Shown here in pieces: positions 1-11,500 of a stretch of 64,000 nucleotides of DNA. Positions within the stretch are counted from its first letter, which is position 1; the number at the start of each line of letters is the position of its first letter. Source of the stretch: Bacteroidota bacterium (GTDB taxonomy: Bacteria; Bacteroidota; Bacteroidia; Sphingobacteriales; Sphingobacteriaceae). Where the stretch lies: positions 23,683-87,682 of the forward strand of contig JABDGE010000001.1 in assembly GCA_013286235.1 (NCBI GenBank). Reading direction: 5' to 3'. The notes below the pieces were generated by a model, which saw only the letters and a list, made by a program, of their open reading frames with translations, did no database searches and was not told where the DNA came from. Both the position numbers and the translations under genes were made by a program.

Positions 1-2355
1 AAAACTTATCGTCACAAAAGCGATCAATATGGCTGTACCGCCTGCAATCGCCAGTAAATACCATTGAATAGTAACGCGGTAAGCAAAACCTTCGAGCCAT
101 TTATTCATGGCCCACCAGGCCAGCGGCGAGGCGATAAGGATGGAAATAAACACCAGCTTGATAAAATCCATCGATAGCATTCCCACGATGGTTGATACCC
201 CTGCGCCCAGCACCTTGCGGATGCCTATCTCCTTGTTGCGTTGCTCGGCAGCATATGCGGCAAGGCCAAACAGGCCCAGGCAGGCGATGATGATTGCCAG
301 TGTGCTGAAAGAGATGAACATCGACCCAAAACGTTGTTCAACACGATAGGAGGCATCAAAATCCTGGTCCATAAACGAATAAGTGAATGGCTGGTTGGGC
401 GACATACCTTTCCATTTATCTTCAATTTGAGCCATCAGGCCGGTTAAGTTCGACGTATGCAGTTTCACGCCAATAGCGCCATTGTCCTTGCTGTACACCA
501 TTGCCAGCGGCCCAATGTTGTCTTTAAGCGATGCAAAGTTGAAATCCTTCACCACACCGATAATGTGGTATTGCTGCAAGCCGTAGCTATAGCGATAAAC
601 ATTTTTGTTCAGCGGATCGGGCTGGCCCAGTTTGTGTACAAAAGCTTCATTTACGATCATGCCGGCTGTGTCGGAAGCCATATCCTTCTGAAAATTGCGC
701 CCTTTTAACAAGTGCAGCCCCATGGTATGAATAAAGTTCTCATCTGTGGACCAGAACTCGGTTAAAATATCCTCTTTGATGTCGATCTTTTGGTGCGGAA
801 ACAAGCCCGTCTTCAAATCTTCATCGCCAGTCGGCTGGTACGACGACATGGTTGCATCTACCACACCGGGAAGCTGTCGCAGGTCGTTTTTAAGTACCCC
901 GGCCTGGTTACCGAGCACATTTGCATTTTTGATGACGAGCACCTGGCTTCGGTCGAAGCCCAGGTCTTTGTTGTTAATATATTTTAGTTGATTATAAATA
1001 ACAAGCGTACCGATGATCAGGAATATAGAAATGGAGAACTGGAAAACCACAAGGAAGCTCCTCAAAAACCCACCCTTAAACCCCGCTGCAAGTTTACCCT
1101 TTAGTACTTGAATGGGTTGAAACGCCGAAAGGAAAAGTGCAGGGTAAGATCCGGCAAGGAACCCTACGACCAAAACGATCAAGCCCAATGAAGGTACAAG
1201 CCAGGCGATGGTTTGACTGGTGACAGTTAACTGCTTGTCGGCAAGCTGGTTGAACAAGGGCAGTAAGCCCCAGGCAAGGACGACCGCTATGATAGCCGAA
1301 ACCAACGTAACCAATATCGATTCGGTTAAGAACTGCGCGATCAAATATTTTCGGGATGAGCCCAACACCTTGCGAACGCCTACTTCCTTTGCGCGGTTAG
1401 CCGAGCGTGCAGTAGACAAATTCATAAAATTAACGCAGGCTATCAGCAGAATAAACACTGCCACCAGCGAAAAGATATAGATGTATTGGATGTTACCCTC
1501 CTTCTCCAGCGGGTATTGTGCGTCGGCGTCGCGCAGGTGGATGTCCGCCAGCGGTTTTAATATAATTTTCAGGTGGTTATCGCCGGTTTTCCAGGTCGAC
1601 GGATTAAATGAATTGTTGACATCGATATCAGTCATCGCCCGCTCCAACTGTTGTATGTTGGCGCCAGGTTTCAGCAGCAGGTATTGATGCAAGCCAGCAT
1701 AGCCCCAGTTGGTATTTTTGCTTTCAGGCCTTGATGAAAACGACAAAAAGAAGTCGTAGTGAAAATGCGACTGCGCCGGAATATCTTTAATAACGCCGGT
1801 CACCTTATAGGTATTGGAATCGTTAATGGTGAGGATCCTGCCTACGACATCCGTGTTGCCGAAATACTTTTTGGCCGTGCTTTCGGTAATTACTGCTGTA
1901 TTGGGTTCGTCAAGAGAATTTTTAGGACTGCCATCCACCATCGGCAACGTAAAAACGTCAAACAGGGAAGACTCAGTAAAGACAACGCGCTTTTCGAGTA
2001 TATTGTTATTGTCCTTTTTCACATAAAACTTTTGGGGCGACAGGAACAGGCCATCGTAATTGATCAGCCTTGCCACCTGCTCTACCTGCGGAAAGTGGCT
2101 GGTCAGTTCGGCCTTCCAGGGCACTTCTGATGTGGCATAAACACCTGCGTTTCCGTTCAGTTTGGCGTCTATCGTAACGCGGTATATCCGGTCGGCATTA
2201 GTATTATACCGGTCGTAGCCCAACTCATCCACCACGTAAAAAACGATCAGTAAGCATGTTGCCAACCCTACGGTAAGCCCAAACACATTTAAAAATGTGA
2301 AGCCTTTATTCTTCAACAAGCTGCGGTATGCAGTCTTAATGTAATTTCGTATCAT
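1..2355 (-). CDS. MacB/FtsX-type ABC transporter permease, C-terminus truncated by window edge
   Basis: Absent from the ORF track because it runs off the left edge. Reverse strand from ATG at 2355 reads MIRNYIKTAYRSLLKNKGFTFLNV and is in frame to base 1 (...AIAGGTAILIAFVTISF), matching the three downstream paralogues. Confidence 0.9.
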   Translation of the reverse strand, partial: MIRNYIKTAYRSLLKNKGFTFLNVFGLTVGLATCLLIVFYVVDELGYDRYNTNADRIYRVTIDAKLNGNAGVYATSEVPWKAELTSHFPQVEQVARLINYDGLFLSPQKFYVKKDNNNILEKRVVFTESSLFDVFTLPMVDGSPKNSLDEPNTAVITESTAKKYFGNTDVVGRILTINDSNTYKVTGVIKDIPAQSHFHYDFFLSFSSRPESKNTNWGYAGLHQYLLLKPGANIQQLERAMTDIDVNNSFNPSTWKTGDNHLKIILKPLADIHLRDADAQYPLEKEGNIQYIYIFSLVAVFILLIACVNFMNLSTARSANRAKEVGVRKVLGSSRKYLIAQFLTESILVTLVSAIIAVVLAWGLLPLFNQLADKQLTVTSQTIAWLVPSLGLIVLVVGFLAGSYPALFLSAFQPIQVLKGKLAAGFKGGFLRSFLVVFQFSISIFLIIGTLVIYNQLKYINNKDLGFDRSQVLVIKNANVLGNQAGVLKNDLRQLPGVVDATMSSYQPTGDEDLKTGLFPHQKIDIKEDILTEFWSTDENFIHTMGLHLLKGRNFQKDMASDTAGMIVNEAFVHKLGQPDPLNKNVYRYSYGLQQYHIIGVVKDFNFASLKDNIGPLAMVYSKDNGAIGVKLHTSNLTGLMAQIEDKWKGMSPNQPFTYSFMDQDFDASYRVEQRFGSMFISFSTLAIIIACLGLFGLAAYAAEQRNKEIGIRKVLGAGVSTIVGMLSMDFIKLVFISILIASPLAWWAMNKWLEGFAYRVTIQWYLLAIAGGTAILIAFVTISF

Positions 2356-2496
2356 TTGCCCCCCAACCTCCTAAAGGGGGAGTTAATTGTTTCTACCATT
2401 ATTTAATACTCTTTCAAACCCATTCTTTAACAGACACCTTTCCTATAACTCGCCATTCGCCTTTCTTCACTCCCCCTTTAGGGGGTCGGGGGGCGA

Positions 2497-4884
2497 TTAT
2501 TCACTTCTAAGGCTCATCACCGGGTTCATCAATGCCGCTCTTATCGCCTGGAAACTTACGGTTAAGATGGCAATAACAAACGACAGCACCCCCGCCACGG
2601 CAAACACCCACCAGCCAATATCAATTCGAAAGGCAAAATCCTTCAGCCAAACGTTCATACCGTACCATGCAATCGGGAAGGCTATGAGCGCCGCTATCCC
2701 GACAAGCAGCAAAAACTCTTTGGAGAGCATATTGACAATCCCCGGTACAGAGGCTCCAAGCACCTTGCGGATGCCGATCTCACGGGTACGCTGCAATGTG
2801 CTATACGAAGCCAGCCCGAGCAATCCCAGGCAGGATATCATGATAGCGAGGAACGCGAAATACAAAAACAGCTTGCCAAACCGGTCCTCGGTTAAATATT
2901 GCTTGTTGAAATTTGCATCTAAAAAAGTATAGCTGAAAGGCCGCTGGGGAACCAGCGTTTTCCACTTAGCCTCAAGCGCTGCTATGGTTTCCGGAATATC
3001 GCCGCCTTTTATGCGTACCGTAAACACATTTATACCTTGCGGATTGATGCGGATATCCATTGGTTTGATATCCTCCGCCAGCGATTGAAAATGAAAGTCC
3101 TTAACCACACCGATGATTTGCCCTTGCCGGCCCCATTGGTTAAACTTTTTGCCGATGGCATCCAGCGGATGCACGTAACCCAGGTTTTTCAACGCGGTTT
3201 CGTTGATAATGAAAGCCTTGGTCGAATCCGTCGGGAATGAAGTTGAAAAGGTACGCCCGGCAAGCACCTGAAGGCCATATTGCGGGATAAAATCGTAATC
3301 CACATCGTACAGGTTCATATTTATCGGCATCAGGTTTCCGGCGCGGCTTTCCACCTCGGCATAGCCCACGGGGTTGCCGTTGCCGGGCGTGGTGGACGAA
3401 CCCGAAACAGACACCACGCCCTGCGTCTGGCCCAGCTCATTTTTGATGGTTTGCGCCTGGCTCTGCACGACCGAGTCGCCGCTGAAATCCAGCACCGCCA
3501 TCTGATCCTTACGGAAACCCAACGACTGGCTGCGCATATAATTCAACTGGTGGTAAACAACCAGTGTACCTACGATCAACACAATAGAAATGGTAAACTG
3601 TAAAACAACCAGGCCCTTCCTTAAAATTATTCCCTTTACCGAGCTGCTGAAACGCCCTTTCAATACCGAAGTGATGCTAAAGCTGGTCAGCACCATGGAA
3701 GGATAAATACCCGCAAGAAAACCAATAGCCACTGAAATGCCAAACAGGATAAATACATAGCCCTGCTCAAATATCCCCTGGCTCACTACCTTACCGGCCA
3801 GCAGGTTAAACAAAGGCATCAGCAAAATGCTAAGCACCACTGCGATGACAAAAGCTACCAGCGAAATGATAACCGACTCACCCAAAAACTGCATGGCCAG
3901 CTGCTGCTTAAAGGCGCCGATTACCTTTCGGATGCCCACTTCTTTTGCCCGTTCAGACGCCCGCGCGGTGGTGAGGTTTACAAAATTGATGCAGGCGATC
4001 AGCAAAATAAACACCGCAACAATTGAGAAAGTATAGATATTCGTCCGGCTGCCGTTAACGGGCGCTCCCCGGAAGGTGTCCATATAAACGTCTTTCAGCG
4101 GCTCAACAAAAAGTTCGTAATTATAGCCGCGCCGGCGCTGATCTTCGGTAATATGCTTGCGAAGAAAATCGGGCAGCCTGGCCTGCAGCCGTGCGGCGTC
4201 GGCGGGATTCGGTATCAGCAAATAAGTGTAGTTGCTAAAATTGCCCCATTCCGCCATCCGGATCAGCTTGAGCGGCTCCATGGTACTTGTCGAGATCAGC
4301 ATGTCAAAATTGAAATGGGAGTTCAACGGCACATCCTTAATCACTCCGGTTATGTTCACCGGGTGTTTCCCGTCCAGTAGCAAAGATTTTCCAACTACGT
4401 TCGTACTGCCAAAATACTTTTTGGCCATCGTTTCGGTCAGCACCGCATCAAAAGGCGCCGAAAGCGCGGTCTTGGGGTCGCCGTGGATGAACGGAAACGT
4501 AAAAATGTCAAACAGCGTCGGATCGGTAAAGCTGATGTTGTTTTCCTGGAATTTCTTATCCCCGCTAACCACCAAAAAGCCCGCGCCAAAAACCCGTGCG
4601 TTTGCTTTTACCATTTCGGGGTAGTCCTGCTGCAAGGCTGGGCCCATCGGCGCCGAAGCACTGCTCCAATGCAAAACCTCGTTTGGTGATTTGATGTCCG
4701 TATTCAGGCGGTAAACCTGGTTAAAATTTTGATTGAACTTGTCATAGCTCAACTCAAACTTTACATAAATAAATATCAGGAAACAGGCCGTCATCCCAAC
4801 CGCCAACCCTGCAACATTAATAAACGAGAAACCTTTGTGCCTCCACAAGTTCCTGAATGCTATTTTAAGATAGTTTTTTATCAT
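2497..4884 (-). CDS. MacB/FtsX-type ABC transporter permease
   Basis: 795-aa ORF, N-terminal MIKNYLKIAFRNLWRHKGFSFINVAGLAVGM, FtsX motif ERAKEVGIRKVIGA and C-terminal NPVMSLRSE. Confidence 0.93.
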   Translation of the reverse strand: MIKNYLKIAFRNLWRHKGFSFINVAGLAVGMTACFLIFIYVKFELSYDKFNQNFNQVYRLNTDIKSPNEVLHWSSASAPMGPALQQDYPEMVKANARVFGAGFLVVSGDKKFQENNISFTDPTLFDIFTFPFIHGDPKTALSAPFDAVLTETMAKKYFGSTNVVGKSLLLDGKHPVNITGVIKDVPLNSHFNFDMLISTSTMEPLKLIRMAEWGNFSNYTYLLIPNPADAARLQARLPDFLRKHITEDQRRRGYNYELFVEPLKDVYMDTFRGAPVNGSRTNIYTFSIVAVFILLIACINFVNLTTARASERAKEVGIRKVIGAFKQQLAMQFLGESVIISLVAFVIAVVLSILLMPLFNLLAGKVVSQGIFEQGYVFILFGISVAIGFLAGIYPSMVLTSFSITSVLKGRFSSSVKGIILRKGLVVLQFTISIVLIVGTLVVYHQLNYMRSQSLGFRKDQMAVLDFSGDSVVQSQAQTIKNELGQTQGVVSVSGSSTTPGNGNPVGYAEVESRAGNLMPINMNLYDVDYDFIPQYGLQVLAGRTFSTSFPTDSTKAFIINETALKNLGYVHPLDAIGKKFNQWGRQGQIIGVVKDFHFQSLAEDIKPMDIRINPQGINVFTVRIKGGDIPETIAALEAKWKTLVPQRPFSYTFLDANFNKQYLTEDRFGKLFLYFAFLAIMISCLGLLGLASYSTLQRTREIGIRKVLGASVPGIVNMLSKEFLLLVGIAALIAFPIAWYGMNVWLKDFAFRIDIGWWVFAVAGVLSFVIAILTVSFQAIRAALMNPVMSLRSE

Positions 4885-4999
4885 GATTTAGTCCATTTGT
4901 TCACTGGTTCATTAGTTCACTGGTGCCCGGTTCATTGGTGTTTGGCTGTTTTTTTGCTTTCAGCTTTAAGCCCAACTGCAAACTGCTACTGCCAACTGC

Positions 5000-7366
5000 T
5001 TACTCACTCCTAAGGCTCTTCACAGGGTTCGCCAGCGCTGCTTTGATCGCCTGGAAACCAACCGTAAGTATGGTTATTACAATCACGGACAGCAAAGCCA
5101 CTATAAATACTGCCGGGCTAATTGTGATCCGATAGGCAAAACCGTTCAGCCATTGGCTCATCATCCACCACGACAGCGGGAAGGCAATCAGCACTGCTAT
5201 GCCAACCAGTTTCAGAAAATCGCTGGTAAGCATTACAGCAAGGCCTTGTACAGATGCACCAATCACTTTGCGAATGCCGATCTCCTTTTGCCGGGTCTGC
5301 GCCGTGAAGGCAACCAAACCAAATAGCCCCAGGCAGGAAATAATAATGGCCAGTCCCGAAAAATATTTTGATAATACCGATATTCTTGTTTCAGTTTCGT
5401 ATTGCTTCTGGTAAGCATCATCCAGGAAATTATAAGCAAACGGGAAGCCCGGGTTAAACGACTCGTACAGATGCTGCACTGCGGCAATCGTTCCCTTTTG
5501 ATCGCCTCCCTTTATACGCACCATAAGCTTATACCAGGGGTTGCCACCGCTGGTAGCCAGCACTATGAATGAGGGTGTCACCGTTTCGTGTAAGGATTCA
5601 TAATGAAAATCCTTCACCACGCCGATGATCTGCAAACTGCCGCCACCGATCTTGATATTTTTCCCTACCGGATCTTTCAAATGCATAGCACGGATAGCTG
5701 CTTCATTTAGAACCACTTTGTTGGTTTCATCGCCAAAGTTTTTCTCAAATGGTCGGCCCGCAGCCATATGCATGCCCATTGTCTCAATGAAGTTGTAGCT
5801 GCCAAAAAAGCCTTCAAAATAGGTAGTCTGAGTATTATCGCCGTCCCAGCTCACACTGGCGGTACCGAAATTGCGGCCTACCATGTTGTGCTGTGTAAAG
5901 CCCGCGTTGACTACGCCGGGTATGTTTTTAAGCGCGTTAACAAAATCGTCCTCGTGCCCCATCAGCGCGCCTTCCGAATTAAACCGGATAATGTTATCCT
6001 TGTTATAGCCCGGATCGGTTGATTTGATAAACTGGATCTGCTGATAAACGATCAGCACCGAAACGATCAGCACTACTGAAAGCGTGAATTGAAAAACTAC
6101 CAGGCCTTTACGCGCGATTAATTCACCAAGCGAAGTTTTAAGCTTGCCTTTCAAGATAGCCAGCGGCTGGAACCTGGATAGGTACAAGGCCGGGTAGCTG
6201 CCCGACAATAGCCCGGTTACGAGGGTTATGATTATTAGTATCGATAACAGTTGAAAGCTAAAATCGAGATGAATATCCTTGGCCGTCAGTTCATTGAATT
6301 CCGGAAGCAGCAGCCAGACAATTCCCAGCGCAATCAAGGTGGTAAAAGAAGCCAGCATCAGCGATTCCGACAAAAACTGCAGGATCAGATGGCTGCGGTG
6401 GGCGCCCACCACCTTTTTTACCCCCACCTCCTTCATCCTTCCGGCAGCTTTTGCGGTCGACAAATTCATAAAATTGATGCAGGCGATAACCAGTATAAAT
6501 ATGGCGATGATGGAAAACAGTTTTACGTATTCGCCCCGGCCGCCAACACGCGAGCCGTGGTTAAATGTATTTTCGAGGTAATTGTCCGAAAAACGCATTG
6601 CGAACAGTGAACGCGCCGTATCGGCGGTATTGCGGCTTATCAGCTTTGCAATGCTTTTGTTAAAGGCGTCAACATCCGTACCGTTTTTCAGCATAATAAA
6701 GTTATGCGGGCCGCCGTTACCCCAGGTTTTTACCCAACTTTGCCCCGGCATGTCGGCCAGGTAGTCAAAACTCTGTACAAAATCAAATTGCTGCGACGAA
6801 TGCACGGGCATTTGATACACCCCCGACACAAAAAATACCTTATCATTCTGAACCTTTATGCCTCTGCCCAAAACGTTGGTGCTGTTAAAAAGCCGTTGGG
6901 CCAGGTCGGAGCTGATAACGATGGATGTTTTATCATTGAGCACCTTACTTCGGTCGCCAACCAGCATCTTAAACGAAAATATATCGAAGTAGTCCTTGCC
7001 GGCGTATTGCCCTGAAGCTCTCAGGCTTTTATCGCCAACGGTTAGCGTCGATTTTTGGAACCAGTCCGGCGGCGCCACGGCGGCGGCATACATCACCTGC
7101 GAGTGTTGCAGTTTCAGCACATCGCTCACCAGGCCCGACGATTCGTCCGTCAGCGACTGGCTACCCGCATTTTTGCGGTGCTCCATCACCTGGTATATCT
7201 GGTTGTCGTTGTCGAACTCCTTGTCAAACCTCAGCTCGTCATGAACCCACAAATAGATCAGCAAGGTGCACGCAATCCCCGCCGAAAGCCCGATCACATT
7301 TAAAAAAGTGAATTGCTTATCCTTTTTTAAGTTTCGGAAAGCGATTTTTAAATAGTTCTTTATCAT
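5000..7366 (-). CDS. MacB/FtsX-type ABC transporter permease
   Basis: 788-aa ORF with the same architecture, ending NPVKSLRSE. Confidence 0.93.
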   Translation of the reverse strand: MIKNYLKIAFRNLKKDKQFTFLNVIGLSAGIACTLLIYLWVHDELRFDKEFDNDNQIYQVMEHRKNAGSQSLTDESSGLVSDVLKLQHSQVMYAAAVAPPDWFQKSTLTVGDKSLRASGQYAGKDYFDIFSFKMLVGDRSKVLNDKTSIVISSDLAQRLFNSTNVLGRGIKVQNDKVFFVSGVYQMPVHSSQQFDFVQSFDYLADMPGQSWVKTWGNGGPHNFIMLKNGTDVDAFNKSIAKLISRNTADTARSLFAMRFSDNYLENTFNHGSRVGGRGEYVKLFSIIAIFILVIACINFMNLSTAKAAGRMKEVGVKKVVGAHRSHLILQFLSESLMLASFTTLIALGIVWLLLPEFNELTAKDIHLDFSFQLLSILIIITLVTGLLSGSYPALYLSRFQPLAILKGKLKTSLGELIARKGLVVFQFTLSVVLIVSVLIVYQQIQFIKSTDPGYNKDNIIRFNSEGALMGHEDDFVNALKNIPGVVNAGFTQHNMVGRNFGTASVSWDGDNTQTTYFEGFFGSYNFIETMGMHMAAGRPFEKNFGDETNKVVLNEAAIRAMHLKDPVGKNIKIGGGSLQIIGVVKDFHYESLHETVTPSFIVLATSGGNPWYKLMVRIKGGDQKGTIAAVQHLYESFNPGFPFAYNFLDDAYQKQYETETRISVLSKYFSGLAIIISCLGLFGLVAFTAQTRQKEIGIRKVIGASVQGLAVMLTSDFLKLVGIAVLIAFPLSWWMMSQWLNGFAYRITISPAVFIVALLSVIVITILTVGFQAIKAALANPVKSLRSE

Positions 7367-7602
7367 ATACCCCCCAACCTCCTAAAGGGGGAGTTTAATT
7401 TCTTGTTAATTAAAATCGTACCCGTACGAGTTTGACATTCCGACTTTCCAATTCAAAAAAATCCGACATCGAACATCCGAACTTCCGCATTCAAAATCAT
7501 TCCGTACCCGATAGCCATCGGGAGGTTCGTTGATGAATCTTCGCTTCTCGCTTTGGACTTTCAGCTTATTCCTTTCACCGCCAACTGCCAACTGCCTACT
7601 GC

Positions 7603-10059
7603 TTACTCACTTCTAAGGCTCTTCACCGGGTTCGCCCCCGCCGCCCTCACCGCCTGGAAACTGATCGTCGCCAATGCAACAAATATGGCCGTCACCCCTG
7701 CCAGGCCAAATATCCACCAGCTAATGCTAATGCGGTAGGCAAAATCCTGCAGCCAGTTATGCAAAATATACCAGGCAACCGGTGTGGCAATCACAATGGC
7801 GTACACCACCAGCTTGATAAAATCTTTGGACAGTAGCAAAACGATGTTCGAGACCGAGGCGCCAAGCACCTTCCTCACCCCGATTTCTTTGGTGCGCTGC
7901 AGGGTGGCAAAAAGCGAAAGGCCCAGCAATCCAAGGCAGGCAATAAATATGGCAAAGCCTCCGAATATGCTGAACGCCTTGCCCAACAATTGATCGTTTT
8001 TATACAAAGCGTTAAATTGCTCATCGAGGAATGAATAATCAAAAATATTACCCGGGAAAAAGCTTTGGTATTTCTCTTTTATGGCCGCTACTGTAGCCGT
8101 CACATTTGCGGGTGAAATTTTGATAGATATTTGATTTTGGATATTTAAAACCGGTTCAAGTATGGTCGGTTCGATCGCGTAGTGCAATGATTTTTGGTGA
8201 TAATCCCCAACCACTCCTACAACATCCCATTTATTAGTACCGTTCATGATGGAATGACCGATCGCTTTTTCAGGCGATGAAAAACCAAGGGTTTTAACGG
8301 CACTTTCATTTAGGATCAGGTTATGTAACTTGCTGCGGTCGGGGTTATAATCCGATTGGACAAAATTCCTGCCGGCCACTAATTTCATCCCGTAGGTTTT
8401 AAGAAAGTCTTTGCTTACACCGTCAAACCGCATGGTATAATGGATGTTCGGGTCAGCCTCTGCCGACCTTATGCCAAAGTTTCGACCCATTTCGTTACCA
8501 GGCACCCAAAAAGAAGTCGCCGCATTTTTTACATCCGGAATCTGATCCATCTCCGCAACAAAGGCGTTGGTACGTGTTACAAAAGTGGTATCTTGTTTTA
8601 CAAACGCCGGACCATTGATCACCAGCATCTGGTCGATGTTTACGCCCAGCTTCTGGTCGTTCATGTATTTGATCTGCTTGTAAACCACAAACGACCCGGT
8701 GATGAGCACGACGGTTATTGTAAATTGACCGATAACAAGCCCCTTACGCAGAAAAGCGCCTTTTTTAGATGAGCTGAACCTTCCCTTTAAAACCATGATG
8801 GGTTTAAATGCCGATAGCACAAAGGCAGGATAAAACCCCGACACAAATACCCCGGTTAGGATGATCACCAGCAAACCGGCACTGATCAAATAGCCGCCAA
8901 AACCCTTTTTAAACAGGTAGTCCATCGACAGTTGATGCTGAACCAGGCTATTAAACGAGCGCTGGGCAGCGAACACCAATAGGATAGCCACAGCCAGCGC
9001 AATAATATTGATCAAAAAGGATTCGGTTAAAAACTGCCGGATCAGTTGCCCCTGGGTGGCGCCGGTCACTTTACGAACACCTACCTCTTTGGCCCTTTCA
9101 ACTGATCGGGCGGTAGCCAGGTTGATGTAGTTGATCCAGGCAATACAAATAATAAACAAGGCGATGATCAGCAGGCCCCACACCACCGTGGCGCTGCCGG
9201 TATTGGCTATCTCGTATTCGGTATCCGAATAGAGGTGTGCTTTAAGTAGCGGCTGCAGGTAGAACTTCTCCACGCTGCCCGAAACTTTATTTCCCTGGAA
9301 ATGCCGCTGACTAAAGGCCGCCAGCTTCGCATCGAAGGCTTTGTAATCGGTGCCGTCCTTCAGTTGTATATAGTGCCAGAAATCCGAATCCGTAAAATCA
9401 TAGTCGGCCTGCTTATAGCCGTAGCTGTGAATGATGGTCTGATACGACAACAGCATATCAAACGACAAAAGTGAATTTTCCGGGACATCCTGTATAATGG
9501 CTACCACTTTGGAGGGGAAAGTATCCTGGGCCACCGTGATCATCTTCCCGATGAAGGGTTCCAAATTATCACCCCGGACATCGAATATCTTGCGCGCAGT
9601 CGAGGCCGTGAGCACAACTGTATTGGGTTCCTTTAGCGCCGTGCCCAGGTCCCCGGCCAACGAAGGATAAGTAAACATCAAAAAAAACGAATTATCAACC
9701 GCAAATGCGTTTTCCTTTGGGATTTTTTTATCCTGGTAAGTGATGATCACCTGCCCCTGCGGCAAAATCCGGGTATGGTTTACAACCTCCGGGTAATCGT
9801 CCTGCAGCGCTTTCCCCACACCTGAATAAGTGATGGTGCCGTGCTGAATCAGCTTATTGTTTTGGTAACGGTCGTTCACCAGGCGGTAAATGTTGTCCGC
9901 GTTTTTATTAAAATGATCGAAGCTTAGTTCAAAATTTACATGCTGCAATATCAGCAGGCAAGCGGCCATCCCCAGCGATAAGCCAAGAACATTGATCAGT
10001 GAAAAAACCTTGTTTTTCCACAAATTCCGCCAGGCAGTTTTGAAATAGCTTTTTATCAT
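7603..10059 (-). CDS. MacB/FtsX-type ABC transporter permease
   Basis: 818-aa ORF with the same architecture, ending NPVKSLRSE. Confidence 0.93.
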   Translation of the reverse strand: MIKSYFKTAWRNLWKNKVFSLINVLGLSLGMAACLLILQHVNFELSFDHFNKNADNIYRLVNDRYQNNKLIQHGTITYSGVGKALQDDYPEVVNHTRILPQGQVIITYQDKKIPKENAFAVDNSFFLMFTYPSLAGDLGTALKEPNTVVLTASTARKIFDVRGDNLEPFIGKMITVAQDTFPSKVVAIIQDVPENSLLSFDMLLSYQTIIHSYGYKQADYDFTDSDFWHYIQLKDGTDYKAFDAKLAAFSQRHFQGNKVSGSVEKFYLQPLLKAHLYSDTEYEIANTGSATVVWGLLIIALFIICIAWINYINLATARSVERAKEVGVRKVTGATQGQLIRQFLTESFLINIIALAVAILLVFAAQRSFNSLVQHQLSMDYLFKKGFGGYLISAGLLVIILTGVFVSGFYPAFVLSAFKPIMVLKGRFSSSKKGAFLRKGLVIGQFTITVVLITGSFVVYKQIKYMNDQKLGVNIDQMLVINGPAFVKQDTTFVTRTNAFVAEMDQIPDVKNAATSFWVPGNEMGRNFGIRSAEADPNIHYTMRFDGVSKDFLKTYGMKLVAGRNFVQSDYNPDRSKLHNLILNESAVKTLGFSSPEKAIGHSIMNGTNKWDVVGVVGDYHQKSLHYAIEPTILEPVLNIQNQISIKISPANVTATVAAIKEKYQSFFPGNIFDYSFLDEQFNALYKNDQLLGKAFSIFGGFAIFIACLGLLGLSLFATLQRTKEIGVRKVLGASVSNIVLLLSKDFIKLVVYAIVIATPVAWYILHNWLQDFAYRISISWWIFGLAGVTAIFVALATISFQAVRAAGANPVKSLRSE

Positions 10060-10489
10060 ACCCCCTAACCTCCGCTAGCCAGCGGAGGAATTTATTTTTT
10101 TAAGTTAACAGTATCAAAGTCCTGAATTCAACAATCCGCATTCGACATTACGTATTCCGCATTTCCTCATCTCATATCTCACATCTTCAAATCCGAAATG
10201 GCGATAGCCCTCTTGAGCTCCGCTGAAAAACAAACAATCGCGAAAAATCGAACATCCGAATTCCGGCATTAAACCCATTCCGCATCCGATAGCTATCGGA
10301 TCGACATTTTGCATTCCGCATTTCCCCATCTCCCATCTCAAAATCCAGCCAAAGTAACCCCAACACTCAAGCTAACCCCTCCATTTCGGAGGAGGTTAGC
10401 GGGAGGCACTTAACTTTAACTAATATACTAAAACTCGTCTCTGTCAGGCAGATATGCCGGCTCAAGACTAAGGACTAAAGGCTCGCGAC

Positions 10490-11167
10490 TTAGATCATTA
10501 TATTCTCCATCACAGTCTGGCCGTCCAAAAGACGGATGATGCGATGGCTGTAGCGCGCGTCGTGTTCGGAGTGCGTTACCATGATGATGGTAGTACCCTG
10601 TTCGTTCAGGTCAGTCAGCAGTTCCATTACGTCGTTACCGTTGGTGGAGTCGAGGTTACCGGTGGGCTCATCCGCAAGGATCAGCTTGGGTTTGTTTACA
10701 ACTGCCCTGGCAATGGCCACACGCTGTTGCTGACCACCCGATAATTGTTGCGGGTAGTGGTTGCGGCGGTGCATGATCTGCATTTTGTCCAGCACTTCTT
10801 CCACCCTTTTTACACGTTCGGCCGATGGCACACCGGTGTAGATCAGCGGCAGCTCCACGTTTTCGAAAACGGTAAGCTCGTCGATCAGGTTAAAGCTCTG
10901 GAACACAAAACCGATGTTGTGTTTGCGCAGGTCGGCACGTTTACGCTCGGTGAAATGTGCAACCTCAATGCCGTTAAACACATAGCTGCCTTCATCCGGG
11001 TCATCAAGCATGCCCAAAATGTTTAGCAGGGTCGACTTGCCACAGCCCGAAGGGCCCATAATGGCAACAAACTCGCCGGTTTTCACTTCGATCGAAAGCT
11101 TGTTCAATGCAATCGTTTCTACCTCTTCTGTGCGGTAAAATTTTTCAAGATTTGTTATTTTTATCAT
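10490..11167 (-). CDS. ABC transporter ATP-binding protein (MacB/LolD-like)
   Basis: Walker A GPSGCGKST, signature LSGGQQQRVAIARA, Walker B LILADEPTGNLD. Confidence 0.95.
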   Translation of the reverse strand: MIKITNLEKFYRTEEVETIALNKLSIEVKTGEFVAIMGPSGCGKSTLLNILGMLDDPDEGSYVFNGIEVAHFTERKRADLRKHNIGFVFQSFNLIDELTVFENVELPLIYTGVPSAERVKRVEEVLDKMQIMHRRNHYPQQLSGGQQQRVAIARAVVNKPKLILADEPTGNLDSTNGNDVMELLTDLNEQGTTIIMVTHSEHDARYSHRIIRLLDGQTVMENIMI

Positions 11168-11239
11168 TTGCGCCTCCTAAATCCCTTCCGTTTCATTTTT
11201 CGGCAGGATTCTATTTAATAGTTTTTAATTAGATTCTTA

Positions 11240-11406
11240 TTGTTGTAATGTTGAAACGTTGTAATGTTGGAACGTTGTAATGTTCTATTGTTGTAATGTT
11301 GTAATGTTGTAATGTTCTATTGTTTTATTGTTATATTGTTGGAATATTGTAAAGTTGAAATGTTGTAATGTTCTTTTGTTTTATTGTTGCATCGTTCTAT
11401 TGTTCT
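11240..11406. repeat. degenerate short-unit array (GTTGTAATGTT / CTATTGTTTTATTGTT)
   Basis: Iterated TTGTAATG words between ATPase and adaptor genes. Confidence 0.9.
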
Positions 11407-11500
11407 GTTTGTGCTCTCAAAACTGCTACTGCTACTACCCCCCTCCGGCCATGAACTATGAACTATGAACCACTGCCAACAGCCCACTGCAAACTGCCAA